The notes: a model not told the origin generated them from the sequence alone. DNA of 35,047 nt from JBOGZD01 sp050697155 (GCA_050697155.1 JBOGZD010000014.1:1-35047); one strand, 5' to 3'. Counted from the first letter of the stretch, positions 1 to 7,779 are shown. Translations and numbers: made by a program.

Positions 1-126
1 GCTTTCGACGCCCCGCTCGGCCCGCCGCCTCTCGGCGGTGAACTGGGGCCTGCTACCGGGCGCTTGGGCGCTTACCCGGACGGGACTCTCACCCGCTGGA
101 CTGGGCCAACCTTCGTGGCGCAACAT
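1..126 (-). CDS. N-terminal fragment of unknown protein (cut by window edge)
   Basis: An open frame runs from ATG at 126 leftwards through 42 codons to base 1 without a stop, starting MLRHEGWPSPAGES and becoming Arg/Glu rich (ERRRAERGVES) at the edge. No domain is visible in this short piece. The start is supported by a TAGACT hexamer at 134-139 on the minus strand with a 7-nt gap to the ATG, the same arrangement seen before most other starts here, and by the lack of a ribosome binding site. It lies 24 bp after the amidase stop on the same strand, so it could be read from its own promoter or by read-through. GC at third positions is only about 76%. Function unknown. Confidence 0.45.
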   Translation of the reverse strand, partial: MLRHEGWPSPAGESPVRVSAQAPGSRPQFTAERRRAERGVES

Positions 127-133
127 GCCCGAA

Positions 134-139
134 AGTCTA
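134..139 (-). promoter_or_regulatory. -10 hexamer TAGACT, leaderless start at 126
   Basis: TAGACT reads towards the ATG at 126 with a 7-nt gap, which would place transcription start at or next to the start codon. It sits just before the amidase stop codon. Confidence 0.4.
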
Positions 140-150
140 GGGCCGAGCCC

Positions 151-1581
151 TCACGACACCGGCGGCCGGCGGCCCGCCCACGGGCGCTCGGCCTCGAGCT
201 GGGCGGCGAGGGAGATCAGCGTCCCCTCGTCGTCGGGGTGCCCGACGAGCTGGACCGAGAGCGGCAGCCCGTCGTCGGTGGATCCGGCCGGGACGGCAGC
301 CGCGGGCTGGCCGGTGACGTTCCACGGCACGTTGTATGGGTAGACCGCGGCCTCGCCGAGGATGCTTCGCAACGCGCCCTGCCCGTCCCAGCGCCCGATC
401 CGCGGTGCCGGCTGGGCGGTGGTCGGCGTCAGCAGCACGTCGTGGTCGCGAAACGCTCGCCCGAGGCGGCGGGCGTGGCGGCGCTCGAGCCGCCGGATCG
501 CCCGCATCACCGGCGGCGGGTAGAGCGCGCCCCAACGGACGAAGCCGCGCGAGCGCCGGTCAATTCGCTTTGGATCCGGCATCGCCAGCGCATCGTCGCG
601 GATCCCGCGCACCATCCTCGCGAGTCCCTGCGTCGTCCCCATCGTCAGGTAGGCGGGCTCGACCGGGTCGACACGATGACCGAGCGAGCGCAGCAGCTCG
701 GCGGTTTCCTCGACCGCGGCGCGGAAGCTCGGGTGAAGCGGCGCCGGGCGGAAGCTCGGCCGGAAGGACATGCCGATCCGCAGGCTCGGCGGCGCGGCAC
801 GCGCGGCCTCGACGTACGGGCGCGCGGGCGGCGTCGGCGGATCCGGGTCGGACGCAAGCGCCCCGTGGACGGCGTCGAGGAACAGCGCCGCGTCGCCGAC
901 CGTGCGGGCGATCGGCCCGGCGACCGAAAGCCCGTGCCACGGTGGCTCGTGCCAGGTGAACGGCACCCGGCCGCGCTGCGTCTTGAGGCCGAACAGACCG
1001 CAGTTCGACGACGGGATCCGAATCGAGCCGGCGCCGTCGGTGCCCTGCGCCACCCCGACCTGCCCCGCGGCGACCGCCGCGGCCGAGCCCCCGCTCGAGC
1101 CGCCCGGGGTGTGGTCGAGGCTCCACGGGTTGCGGGTGACCCCGAACGCCTCCGTCTCGGTGAACCCGCAGGACTCGAACTCCGGGACGTTCGTCTTGCC
1201 GATGATCACCGCTCCGGCGTCGCGAAGCCGGGCGACGACCGGCGCGTCGGCGGTCGCCGCGACGCCACCGTGGGCGTCGGTCCCGTGCGTGGTCAGCTCG
1301 CCGGCGACGTCGGTGTCGTCCTTGATCGCCACCGGCACGCCGAGGAGCGGCGCCTCCTCGTCAGTCGCGAGGCGACGATCGGCCTGCCCCGCCTCGGCGA
1401 GCGCCTGCTCGGCAAGCACGACGCGGAACGCATTCAGCCGCGGGTCGAGGCGCTCGATCCGCTCCAGGTAGAGCTTGGTCAGCTCGCGCGAGGAGACCTC
1501 CCGCCCGCGCAGCAGCTCAGCCTGGCGGGCGATCCCGGCGAAGGCGAGCTCCTCGCCCCCCGCTGCATCTCCGGCGCCCAC
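151..1581 (-). CDS. Amidase signature family amidase
   Basis: Predicted 476-residue amidase hydrolysing a C-N amide bond; the substrate cannot be told from sequence. The Ser-cisSer-Lys triad is complete: Lys87 in VAIKDD, cis-Ser162 in GGSSGGS, nucleophile Ser186 in GTDGAGSIRIP, with the family's 24-residue spacing between the two serines. The C-terminal part carries the usual PYNVPWNVTGQPA segment. Length is normal for the family (about 450-500). No signal peptide, so probably cytoplasmic. It starts with GTG at 1581; a TACGCT hexamer 8 nt upstream suggests a leaderless transcript, although it also follows the HAD gene by only 30 bp. It resembles the amidases loosely annotated GatA-like, but no GatB or GatC lies nearby, so a role in tRNA-Gln amidation is unlikely. 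Confidence 0.93.
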   Translation of the reverse strand: MGAGDAAGGEELAFAGIARQAELLRGREVSSRELTKLYLERIERLDPRLNAFRVVLAEQALAEAGQADRRLATDEEAPLLGVPVAIKDDTDVAGELTTHGTDAHGGVAATADAPVVARLRDAGAVIIGKTNVPEFESCGFTETEAFGVTRNPWSLDHTPGGSSGGSAAAVAAGQVGVAQGTDGAGSIRIPSSNCGLFGLKTQRGRVPFTWHEPPWHGLSVAGPIARTVGDAALFLDAVHGALASDPDPPTPPARPYVEAARAAPPSLRIGMSFRPSFRPAPLHPSFRAAVEETAELLRSLGHRVDPVEPAYLTMGTTQGLARMVRGIRDDALAMPDPKRIDRRSRGFVRWGALYPPPVMRAIRRLERRHARRLGRAFRDHDVLLTPTTAQPAPRIGRWDGQGALRSILGEAAVYPYNVPWNVTGQPAAAVPAGSTDDGLPLSVQLVGHPDDEGTLISLAAQLEAERPWAGRRPPVS

Positions 1582-1589
1582 GGCGGGCG

Positions 1590-1595
1590 AGCGTA
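1590..1595 (-). promoter_or_regulatory. -10 hexamer TACGCT before amidase
   Basis: TACGCT on the minus strand with an 8-nt gap to the GTG at 1581 and no ribosome binding site between them. It lies in the 30-bp gap after the HAD gene, giving the amidase a possible promoter of its own. Confidence 0.45.
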
Positions 1596-1611
1596 TCCGA
1601 CCGGCGAACCT

Positions 1612-2481
1612 TCAGCGCAGCGGCAGCCCCGCGCGGTAGCTCCGCGCTCGCCTCGACCTGCCCCGGCGCGCCAGCGCCGTTCCCATGCCCCCGACCGCGG
1701 CGGCAGTGAGGGTGGCGCCGGCGATCGCCAGGCGGCGGCCGAGCCTCTCGAACGTCATCACCCGCCAGCCCTCCTCGCCGGCGATTCGAGCCAGCTCCGC
1801 ATCGGGGTTCACGGCGACCGGGATCCCGACCGCGCGCAGCATCGGCAGGTCCGAGACCGAGTCCGAATAGGCCCACGACGCCTCGAGGTAGACGTTGTGA
1901 TCGGCGGCGAAGCGTCGCATCGCCTCGACCTTCCCCTCCCCGTACATGAACGGGCCGTCGAGGTCGCCGGTGAGCCGCCCGTCTGCGTCCACCGCGTAGG
2001 CCGTGCCGATGCCGCCGCTCATCCCGAGCACGCGCGCGAGCAGCACCACGATCTCGTTGCCCGCCGCGCTGACGATGAAGGTCGCTCGCCCCGCCTCCTG
2101 GTGGGCGTAGACCTCGTCCAGCATCTGCGGGTAGACGCGGGGCAGGATCCCGGCGAGCAGGTCCGGCGCCATCCGGGCCAGATCGCGCTCGGGCACGCCC
2201 GCGAGCAGGTCCTTGACCTCGGCCAGTAGGGCCTGGGCGCGTTCGTCGGTGGTCCCGCGCAAGCGGTAGCGCAGGTGATCCGCGCCCCAGCGGGCGAGCT
2301 GGCGGCGGCTGACCATGCCGGTCCGGTACGCGGCGCGCCCGAAGTGCATCCCCGAGGATCCCGCCATCAGGGTCTTGTCGAGGTCGAAGAAGGCCGCGGA
2401 GCGCTGGTCCGCGGGCGCGGGCGGAAAGTCGGTAGGCGGCTCGGGCGCGCTAACCGCCGTTGACCTCGAGAACGATGGCAT
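1612..2481 (-). CDS. HAD-IB family phosphatase (SerB-like)
   Basis: HAD-superfamily hydrolase of the IB type, about 289 residues. Motif I is AAFFDLDKTLM near the N-terminus with the nucleophile Asp and the acid/base Asp two residues on. Motif II is TFIVSAAGNE, and motifs III/IV are GEGKVEAM and AYSDSVSDLPML. These proteins usually remove phosphate from small molecules (phosphoserine phosphatase-like) but many members have unassigned substrates. A basic C-terminal tail (RRGRSRRARSYRAG) follows the catalytic domain. The ATG at 2481 is chosen because it is the last one before motif I; it overlaps the thiolase by 32 bp, so translation is probably coupled to the thiolase. An ATG at 2514 is the alternative. 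Confidence 0.88.
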   Translation of the reverse strand: MPSFSRSTAVSAPEPPTDFPPAPADQRSAAFFDLDKTLMAGSSGMHFGRAAYRTGMVSRRQLARWGADHLRYRLRGTTDERAQALLAEVKDLLAGVPERDLARMAPDLLAGILPRVYPQMLDEVYAHQEAGRATFIVSAAGNEIVVLLARVLGMSGGIGTAYAVDADGRLTGDLDGPFMYGEGKVEAMRRFAADHNVYLEASWAYSDSVSDLPMLRAVGIPVAVNPDAELARIAGEEGWRVMTFERLGRRLAIAGATLTAAAVGGMGTALARRGRSRRARSYRAGLPLR

Positions 2482-3634
2482 CGCCCTGGCCGCCGCCGCT
2501 GCAGATCGCCGCACACCCGAGGCCCCCGCCGCGCCTGCGCAGCTCGTGGACGAGCGCGCCGACGATCCGCGCGCCGGAGGCCCCGATCGGGTGGCCGAGG
2601 GCGATCGCGCCCCCGTTGACGTTCACCCTGTCCTCGTCGACGCCGAGCATCCGCAGAGAGTTGAGCGCGACCGAGGCGAACGCCTCGTTGATCTCCCACA
2701 GGTCGATCTCGTCGGCCGACTTGCCGATCCTCTCGAGCGCCTGCTTGGCCGCGTTCGCCGGCGTCTTCGCCAGGTACGGAAAGTCATCGGCCACGGTGCC
2801 GTAGGAGAGCACCCGGGCGAGCGCCTGGCGACCGTTCGCCTGCGCCCACTCGTCCGAGGCGACCACCACCGCGGCGGCGCCGTCGTTCACCCCGGGCGCG
2901 TTGCCGGCCGTGTGGGTGGCGTCGTCGCCGCCGATCGCGGGCAGCTTCGCGAGTGTCTCGATCGTCGAGTCCGGGCGGATCGCCTCGTCGGCCTCGACCA
3001 CGTCCTCGGACTTGCGGGACTTGACCGTCACCGAGACGATCTCCTCGGCCATCCGCCCTTCGTCGGTCGCCTTCGCCGCGAGCTGGTGCGAGCGCGCCGC
3101 CCAGCGGTCCATGTCGGGGCGGGTGATCTCGAGCTCGTTCGACACGTCGCTGGCCTCATTGATCATCTGCTTGCCGGTGAACGGGTTGGTGAGGCCGTCG
3201 TGGGTCATCGCGTCGACGGCGTTCACGTCACCCATCCGGAAGCCGAAGCGCGCTCCCGGCAGCAGGTAGGGGGCGGTGGACATCGACTCCATTCCCCCGG
3301 TCACGCCGATCCCGAGATCGCCGGCGCGGATCGCCTGGTCGGCAAGGCCGATCGTCCGCATCCCGGAGGCGCAGACCTTGTTCACGGTCTCCGACGGCAC
3401 CTCCCGCGGGATCCCCGCCTTGATCTGCGCCTGGCGGGAGGGGATCTGGCCCTGGCCGGCCTGGAGCACCTGCCCGTAGATCACCTGCTCGACCTGGTCG
3501 GGGCCGACCTCGGCGCGCTCGAGCGCCGACTCGATCGCCGTCCCGCCGAGCTCGGTGGCGTCGAGGGATGCGAGCGCGCCGCCCATCTTGCCGAACGGGG
3601 TCCGGGCGGTGCCGAGGATCACGGTGTTGGACAT
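2450..3634 (-). CDS. Acetyl-CoA C-acetyltransferase (thiolase)
   Basis: Thiolase of 394 residues, normal for the family, joining two acetyl-CoA to acetoacetyl-CoA or cleaving 3-ketoacyl-CoA. The nucleophilic Cys88 is in NKVCASGMR, His348 in GHPIGASGAR and the second catalytic Cys378 in CAAICSGGGQGDA; NVNGGAIALGHP is intact. The ATG at 3634 has a purine-rich site (AGAAAGG) about 12 nt upstream and a possible -10 TAGCAT at 3673-3678, so unlike many genes here it has a leader. It is divergent from pepA, with about 80 bp between them, and is the first gene of the group thiolase-HAD-amidase. Biosynthetic (PhaA/AtoB-like) and degradative roles cannot be separated; no other beta-oxidation gene is adjacent. 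Confidence 0.95.
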   Translation of the reverse strand: MSNTVILGTARTPFGKMGGALASLDATELGGTAIESALERAEVGPDQVEQVIYGQVLQAGQGQIPSRQAQIKAGIPREVPSETVNKVCASGMRTIGLADQAIRAGDLGIGVTGGMESMSTAPYLLPGARFGFRMGDVNAVDAMTHDGLTNPFTGKQMINEASDVSNELEITRPDMDRWAARSHQLAAKATDEGRMAEEIVSVTVKSRKSEDVVEADEAIRPDSTIETLAKLPAIGGDDATHTAGNAPGVNDGAAAVVVASDEWAQANGRQALARVLSYGTVADDFPYLAKTPANAAKQALERIGKSADEIDLWEINEAFASVALNSLRMLGVDEDRVNVNGGAIALGHPIGASGARIVGALVHELRRRGGGLGCAAICSGGGQGDAIVLEVNGG

Positions 3635-3672
3635 CTCGCGGCCAGCCTTTCTGGGTCGAGGGAGGGCTACGA

Positions 3673-3678
3673 ATGCTA
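3673..3678 (-). promoter_or_regulatory. Possible -10 (TAGCAT) for thiolase
   Basis: TAGCAT on the minus strand, 38 nt before the thiolase ATG, leaving room for a leader with AGAAAGG. No clear -35 was seen. Confidence 0.3.
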
Positions 3679-3703
3679 GTGAGGGCTGGGTGAGGTGCGG
3701 CTA

Positions 3704-3709
3704 TAGACT
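3704..3709 (+). promoter_or_regulatory. -10 hexamer TAGACT before pepA
   Basis: TATAGACT context; the hexamer ends 8 nt before the GTG at 3718, with no ribosome binding site. Fits a leaderless transcript. Confidence 0.5.
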
Positions 3710-3717
3710 CGCCCGCG

Positions 3718-5178
3718 GTGCGGGTCGAGGTGGTCTCCAAGCCGGTCGGCGAGGCGGATGCCGACGTGGTCGCGATCGGGCTCACAGAGGGCGACGAGCT
3801 GCCGGATGAGCTGCGCGACGTGCCCGGCGCCTCGGATGTTCGAGCCGGCTTCAAGAAGCTCGCCCTGCTGCGTCCCGGCGCCTCGCAGCGCCTGCTGGTG
3901 GTCGGCCTCGGCGATCCCGGTGAGCTCGATGCTGAGCGGCTTCGCGTGGCCGCCGCGCTGGCGGCGAAGCGCGCCGCCGAGTACGAGGCGGGGTCGCTCG
4001 CCTGGGGGCTGCCGGCCGCGGACGCCGTCGGCGCCCCCGGGGCCGCCGCGGCGCTGGTCGAGGGGACGGCGATGGCCGCCTACCGGTTCGAGCGCTACCG
4101 CTCAAAGCCCGACGACGACTCGCCCGCGACCGAGCTCGAGCGGCTCGACCTGCTCGCCGCCGAGGCCGACGGCGAGGCGATCGGTGCCGAGGCGCGCGCC
4201 GGGCTGGTCGCCGCCGAGGCGGCGAATCGCGCCCGCGACCTGCAGAGCCTGCCCGCGAACGAGCTCACGCCGCAGAAGCTCGCCGAGCGCGCCGAGGAGA
4301 TCGCCGCCGCCCACGCCGCGCTCGAGGCCGAGGTGCTCGACCGTGAGCAGATCGCCGCGCTGGGCATGGGCGGGCTGGTCGCGGTCGCCCGGGGGAGCGA
4401 GACCGAGCCGCGGCTGATCTCGCTCCGATACGCGGGCGGCGGCGGGGAGACGATCGGGCTGGTCGGAAAGGCGGTGACCTTCGACAGCGGCGGGATCTCG
4501 ATCAAGCCCTCGGGCGGGATGCACGAGATGAAGATGGACATGTCCGGGGGCGCCGCGGTGCTCGAGGCGCTGGGGGCGATCGCCGAGCTCGAGCTTGCGC
4601 TCGACCTGGTCGCGGTCGTCCCGGCCACCGAGAACATGCCCAGCGGGACCGCCACCCGACCGGGCGACGTCGTCACCCAGCTCAACGGCAAGACGGTCGA
4701 GGTCAACAACACCGACGCCGAGGGCCGGCTGATCCTCGCCGACGCCCTCACCCACTGCGTGAGGGAGCTGGGCGCGGACCGGGTGGTCGACCTGGCAACG
4801 CTGACCGGCTCGGTCGTGATCGCGCTCGGCTCGACCTACGCCGCGCTGCTCTCGAACGACGACGACCTGGCCGGGGCGGTGCGCGCCGCGGGCGAGCGCT
4901 CAGGCGAGCTCTGCTGGCGCCTGCCGCTGCACCCCGAGTACAAGGAGCTCATCAAGGGGACGGTCGCCGACCTCACCAACGCGTCGGCGAAGCGCAAGGC
5001 GGGGACGATCTACGCGGCGTCGTTCCTGGAGGAGTTCGTCGACGAGGTGCCGTGGGCCCACCTCGACATCGCCGGGACCTCCTGGGACGTGGGCCGCGAG
5101 TACGTGGGCAGCGGGCCGAGCGGCTACGGGGTCCGGCTGCTGGTGCGCCTGGCGCGCGACCTCGCCGCCGCCGGCTGA
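3718..5178 (+). CDS. pepA: Leucyl aminopeptidase (M17)
   Basis: Cytosolic M17 metallo-aminopeptidase of 486 residues that releases N-terminal amino acids from peptides and takes part in peptide turnover. The catalytic domain has both hallmark blocks: VGKAVTFDSGGISIKPSGGM (metal-binding Lys and Asp) and NTDAEGRLILADAL (the M17 signature NTDAEGRL). The N-terminal 150 residues form the less conserved macrodomain-like part. Family members are usually 480-500 residues, so it is complete. GTG at 3718 is preferred because of the TAGACT box 8 nt upstream. It is a single gene, divergent from the thiolase and convergent with the VOC gene, with a short GGCCGGCC palindrome in the 26-bp gap after it. Confidence 0.96.
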   Translation: MRVEVVSKPVGEADADVVAIGLTEGDELPDELRDVPGASDVRAGFKKLALLRPGASQRLLVVGLGDPGELDAERLRVAAALAAKRAAEYEAGSLAWGLPAADAVGAPGAAAALVEGTAMAAYRFERYRSKPDDDSPATELERLDLLAAEADGEAIGAEARAGLVAAEAANRARDLQSLPANELTPQKLAERAEEIAAAHAALEAEVLDREQIAALGMGGLVAVARGSETEPRLISLRYAGGGGETIGLVGKAVTFDSGGISIKPSGGMHEMKMDMSGGAAVLEALGAIAELELALDLVAVVPATENMPSGTATRPGDVVTQLNGKTVEVNNTDAEGRLILADALTHCVRELGADRVVDLATLTGSVVIALGSTYAALLSNDDDLAGAVRAAGERSGELCWRLPLHPEYKELIKGTVADLTNASAKRKAGTIYAASFLEEFVDEVPWAHLDIAGTSWDVGREYVGSGPSGYGVRLLVRLARDLAAAG

Positions 5179-5204
5179 GCGAGGGCCGGCCGGCCGAGAG
5201 CACC

Positions 5205-5624
5205 TCAGTTCAGCCTGACGCCGCCGTCCGGGGTCAGGGTCCAGTTCGGGTTGTGGGCGATCTCCCACGGGTGGCCGTCGGGATCGATCACCAGCGAGCT
5301 GTACCCGCCCCAGAACGTCTCGGCGGGCTCGCGGCCGATCGTCGCCCCGGCGGCCCGCGCCTCCTCGGTGACCGCGTCGACCTCCTCGGGCGAGCCGAGG
5401 GTGAGCGCCAGGGTCACGGCACCCCAGCCGCCCGAATCCTCGACCGCGCTGTCCTCGGCGAGCTTGGCGCGGTCCCAGAGCGCGAGGATCATGTCACCGG
5501 CCTGGAAGAAGACGACGTCGTCCTCCGGCTCCGCTCCGGTCTCCCATCCGAGCGCCTCGTAGAAGCGCCGCGCGCGGGCGAGGTCGGAGACGCCGAGGGT
5601 GATCAGGCTGACTCGCTGGCGCAC
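5205..5624 (-). CDS. VOC family protein (glyoxalase/bleomycin-resistance fold)
   Basis: A single-domain vicinal-oxygen-chelate protein of about 139 residues. It begins with the family pattern LITLGVSDLARARRFYEALGW and ends with SLVIDPDGHPWEIAHNP, where the Glu is the usual last metal ligand. The first-strand His ligand is replaced by Thr, so metal binding and enzymatic function are uncertain; such proteins also act as binding proteins. GTG at 5624 is preferred over an upstream in-frame start at 5675 because the upstream extension would run through a perfect hairpin (5645-5685). It ends 26 bp from convergent pepA. The HxlR regulator and small peptide gene upstream may form a unit with it. Confidence 0.85.
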   Translation of the reverse strand: MRQRVSLITLGVSDLARARRFYEALGWETGAEPEDDVVFFQAGDMILALWDRAKLAEDSAVEDSGGWGAVTLALTLGSPEEVDAVTEEARAAGATIGREPAETFWGGYSSLVIDPDGHPWEIAHNPNWTLTPDGGVRLN

Positions 5625-5644
5625 GGACCTAGTGTGCCGCAACC

Positions 5645-5685
5645 GCCGCGGGGTTTGTCTCGGTATGCGAGACAAACCCCGCGGC
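5645..5685. terminator. Perfect 18-bp hairpin (terminator or attenuator)
   Basis: Arms 5645-5662 and 5668-5685 are perfectly complementary, with a GTATG loop. On the minus strand it lies 11 bp after the stop of the 46-residue peptide gene and 20 bp before the VOC start, so it could end the peptide transcript or limit read-through into the VOC gene. There is no T-run after the stem. Confidence 0.75.
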
Positions 5686-5696
5686 CGGGGGACCGG

Positions 5697-5837
5697 TCAC
5701 CGGGCCGGCTCGTCGGGCGAGCCGTTCGGGACCGGCGCCGGGAACAGCAGGTCGGCGAGGATCTCCTGCTCGGTGAGCTCGATCTCCTCGGTGACCTCGA
5801 TCTCGATCGGGGTCGGCGCAGTCGATGGCACGGGCAT
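5697..5837 (-). CDS. 46-residue acidic peptide, unknown
   Basis: Small gene starting at ATG 5837 with one of the strongest ribosome binding sites in the window (GGAAGGAAGG, about 5 nt before the ATG). The product is acidic and proline-rich: MPVPSTAPTPIEIEV, then EIELTEQEILADLLF, then APVPNGSPDEPAR. The alternating hydrophobic/acidic middle could be a helix or beta segment. There is no signal peptide, Cys or membrane segment. It is divergent from the HxlR regulator and shares its operator region, so it is probably a target of that regulator; a strong hairpin follows the stop. A leader-like peptide tail could be imagined, but no peptide-modifying enzyme is nearby, so no function is assigned. 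Confidence 0.6.
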   Translation of the reverse strand: MPVPSTAPTPIEIEVTEEIELTEQEILADLLFPAPVPNGSPDEPAR

Positions 5838-5896
5838 GGTGGCCTTCCTTCCGCCGCTCGGGCGGCTAGGTTTCATCGAGCAACGCACCCTAGCAA

Positions 5897-5921
5897 ACTA
5901 AGTTGCGTCAAGCAACTAAGT
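5897..5921. promoter_or_regulatory. Operator-like inverted repeat for HxlR regulator
   Basis: Two 10-bp arms, ACTAAGTTGC and GCAACTAAGT, separated by 5 bp and matching at 9 of 10 positions. The site lies between the divergent peptide and HxlR genes and covers the predicted -35 of the HxlR gene, fitting autoregulation by a dimeric winged-helix protein. Confidence 0.6.
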
Positions 5922-5931
5922 GTGCGAGAAT
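5903..5931 (+). promoter_or_regulatory. Promoter of HxlR gene
   Basis: TTGCGT (5903-5908), a 17-nt spacer and GAGAAT (5926-5931), followed 7 nt later by the GTG start. The -35 lies inside the inverted repeat. Inferred from spacing and similarity only. Confidence 0.45.
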
Positions 5932-5938
5932 CACACTC

Positions 5939-6409
5939 GTGCTGGGCCGGGAGTACGACCAGATCTGCTCGATCGCCCGCACCCTCGAGGTGCTGGGCGA
6001 GCGCTGGACGCTGCTGATCATTCGCGACGTCTTCAACCGCCGCCGACGCTTCGAGCAGATCCAGGAGAACCTCGGCGTCGCCCGCAACGTGCTCTCGGCG
6101 CGGCTGCAGTGGCTCGTCGACGAGGGCATCCTCGAGAAGCGCCCCTACCAGGAGCGCCCGACCCGGTTCGAGTACTTCCTCACCGACAAGGGGCTCGACC
6201 TGTGGCCGGTGATGATCTCGATGCTCGCCTGGGGCGACCGCCACCTCGCCGGCGGTCACGGGCCGCCGATGGTCGTTCGCCACCAGGAGTGCGGCGGCAA
6301 GGTCGATGGGCGGGGCATCTGCGAGCGCTGCGGCGAGCGACTCGGCGCCCGCGACGCCTACACCGAGTACGGGCCCGGAGCCCCGGCCGAGTGGCGGCGC
6401 GCCGCGTGA
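5939..6409 (+). CDS. HxlR-family transcriptional regulator
   Basis: Winged-helix regulator of about 156 residues. The HxlR domain is clear: CSIARTLEVLGERWTLLIIRD at the N-terminus, the recognition region NLGVARNVLSARLQWLVDEG and the wing RPTRFEYFLTDKG. Beyond the usual 100-120 residues there is a C-terminal extension with HQECGGKV and CERCGERLG, which looks like a zinc-ribbon pair. The GTG at 5939 is preferred: it sits 7 nt after a -10-like GAGAAT, while an upstream TTG at 5903 would lie within the operator. HxlR proteins often respond to thiol or electrophile stress through an N-terminal Cys, present here. Likely targets are itself and the divergent peptide gene. Confidence 0.9.
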   Translation: MLGREYDQICSIARTLEVLGERWTLLIIRDVFNRRRRFEQIQENLGVARNVLSARLQWLVDEGILEKRPYQERPTRFEYFLTDKGLDLWPVMISMLAWGDRHLAGGHGPPMVVRHQECGGKVDGRGICERCGERLGARDAYTEYGPGAPAEWRRAA

Positions 6410-6465
6410 GCCGCGCTCGAGGCTGAGCACGCCCGGTCCGGCCCCGGCGCGGAACTAGCGGCCTC

Positions 6466-6471
6466 TAGAGT
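6466..6471 (+). promoter_or_regulatory. -10 hexamer TAGAGT before acyl-CoA dehydrogenase
   Basis: Ends 8 nt before the GTG at 6480; no ribosome binding site lies between, so a leaderless transcript is likely. Confidence 0.5.
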
Positions 6472-6479
6472 CCCGCCCG

Positions 6480-7643
6480 GTGGACTTCGAGCTCAGCGAC
6501 GAGCAGCGGCTCCTGCGCGACACGGTGCGCGAGTTCGCGCGCTCGGAGGTCGCCCCGGTCGCCGAGGAGCTCGACCGCGAAAAGCGGTTTCCGTACGAGA
6601 TCGTCGCCAAGATGGGCGAGCTGGGCCTGATGGGAATCCCGTTCGACCAGGAGTACGGGGGCGGCGGGGCCGACACGCTGAGCTACGCGCTCGCGGTCGA
6701 GGAGCTGGCCCGGGTCGACGCCTCGGTCTGCATCACCCTCGCCGGCCACATCTCGCTCGGCACGACCCCGATCCACCTCTGGGGAACGACCGAGCAGAAG
6801 GCGGACTGGCTGCCGGACCTCTGCGCCGGCCGCCGCCTCGGGGCGTTCGGGCTCACCGAGCCCGAGGCGGGCTCGGACGCGGGCGCGACCCGTACCCGGG
6901 CGCGGCTGGATGGCGATGAGTGGGTGATCGACGGGGCGAAGCAGTTCATCTCAAACGCCGGCACCGAGATCTCGGGCTGCGTGACGATCACGGCGCTGAC
7001 CAGCGACGGCGGGTCGGCCCACGCCGGCAACGGGCGGCGCGAGATCTCGAACATCGTCGTCCCCAACGGGACACCCGGCTACGAGCCCGGCGAGCCGTAC
7101 CGGAAGATGGGCTGGAACGCCTCCGACACGCGCCCGCTCTCGTTCGACGACTGCCGGGTGCCGGAGGCCAACCTGCTCGGGCGCCGCGGCGACGGGCTGC
7201 GGAACTTCCTCCAGGTCCTCGACGGGGGTCGAATCGCGGTCGCGGCGATGGGGCTCGGGCTCGCTCAGGGGGCGCTGGACGAGGCGCTCGCCTACGCCAA
7301 GCAGCGACGCGCGTTCGGGCGGCCGATCTCCAAGCACCAGGCGATCCAGATGAAGCTCGCGGACCTCTCGGCGGAGATCGAGGCCGCGCGCCTGCTCACC
7401 TACCGGGCGGCGATCACCAAGGACCGCGGGGAGCCGTTCACCCTCACCGCGGCGCAGGCGAAGCTGAAGACCGGCCGGCTCGCGGTCCGCGCGACCGAGG
7501 AGGCGGTGCAGATCCACGGCGGCTACGGCTACATCGAGGAGTATCCGGTCTGCCGCTTCTACCGCGACGCCAAGGTGCTCACGATCGGGGAGGGCACCGA
7601 CGAGGTGATGCAGATGGTGATCGCGCGACGGCTGGGCTGCTGA
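6480..7643 (+). CDS. Acyl-CoA dehydrogenase (short-chain type)
   Basis: FAD-dependent acyl-CoA dehydrogenase of 387 residues introducing the alpha-beta double bond in acyl-CoA and passing electrons to ETF. The N-terminal helical domain begins VDFELSDEQRLLRDTVREF; the middle beta domain has AFGLTEPEAGSDAG and the C-terminal domain has the HGGYGYIEEYPV block. The catalytic base is Glu371 in GEGTDEVM, the position used by short and medium chain enzymes. A slightly long loop (about residues 178-190, DGGSAHAGNGRR) separates strands of the middle domain. The gene is alone and is followed by a strong hairpin. Substrate (butyryl, branched chain or other) cannot be fixed; MeaB nearby hints at branched-chain or propionate metabolism, but weakly. 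Confidence 0.95.
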   Translation: MDFELSDEQRLLRDTVREFARSEVAPVAEELDREKRFPYEIVAKMGELGLMGIPFDQEYGGGGADTLSYALAVEELARVDASVCITLAGHISLGTTPIHLWGTTEQKADWLPDLCAGRRLGAFGLTEPEAGSDAGATRTRARLDGDEWVIDGAKQFISNAGTEISGCVTITALTSDGGSAHAGNGRREISNIVVPNGTPGYEPGEPYRKMGWNASDTRPLSFDDCRVPEANLLGRRGDGLRNFLQVLDGGRIAVAAMGLGLAQGALDEALAYAKQRRAFGRPISKHQAIQMKLADLSAEIEAARLLTYRAAITKDRGEPFTLTAAQAKLKTGRLAVRATEEAVQIHGGYGYIEEYPVCRFYRDAKVLTIGEGTDEVMQMVIARRLGC

Positions 7644-7659
7644 GCGGAGCACCTCCATA

Positions 7660-7684
7660 GGTAAGGCGGCACCGCCGCCTTACC
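7660..7684 (+). terminator. Hairpin after acyl-CoA dehydrogenase
   Basis: An 11-bp perfect stem (7660-7670 with 7674-7684, GTAAGGCGGC core) and a 3-nt loop begin 16 bp after the stop codon. There is no long T-run. Confidence 0.65.
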
Positions 7685-7773
7685 GTGCAAGTGCCCTGAG
7701 GCTCTTTACGCGTTTTGCGGGTTGATCTCGGGCTCGTCTCGGCTGCCACGAAGTGGCGTCCGCAGGGCGGGCT

Positions 7774-7779
7774 TAGACT
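7774..7779 (+). promoter_or_regulatory. Possible -10 TAGACT for 72-residue gene
   Basis: TAGACT lies 44 nt before the ATG at 7824, so this transcript would have a leader of about 37 nt carrying the GGAGGGGAGG site. It uses the same hexamer as several leaderless genes. Confidence 0.4.

Noticed and set aside
1..126. Riboswitch or group II intron fragment on the minus strand (AGCGGGTGAGAGTCCCG)
   Set aside because: The look is suggestive, but a 42-codon open frame with a TAGACT box at the right spacing explains it better, and no known consensus was matched by eye.
64..2229. Long open frame on the plus strand over amidase and HAD genes
   Set aside because: Antisense to two well-supported genes; Arg/Pro/Ala-rich text typical of GC-rich shadow frames; no family match.
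5184..5195. GGCCGGCCGGCC palindrome between pepA and the VOC gene as a terminator
   Set aside because: Too short with no loop or T-run; such palindromes are common in this base composition.
5697..5837. RiPP precursor peptide
   Set aside because: No radical SAM, cyclodehydratase or peptidase gene is near, and it lacks Cys, Ser/Thr-rich core or a known leader motif.
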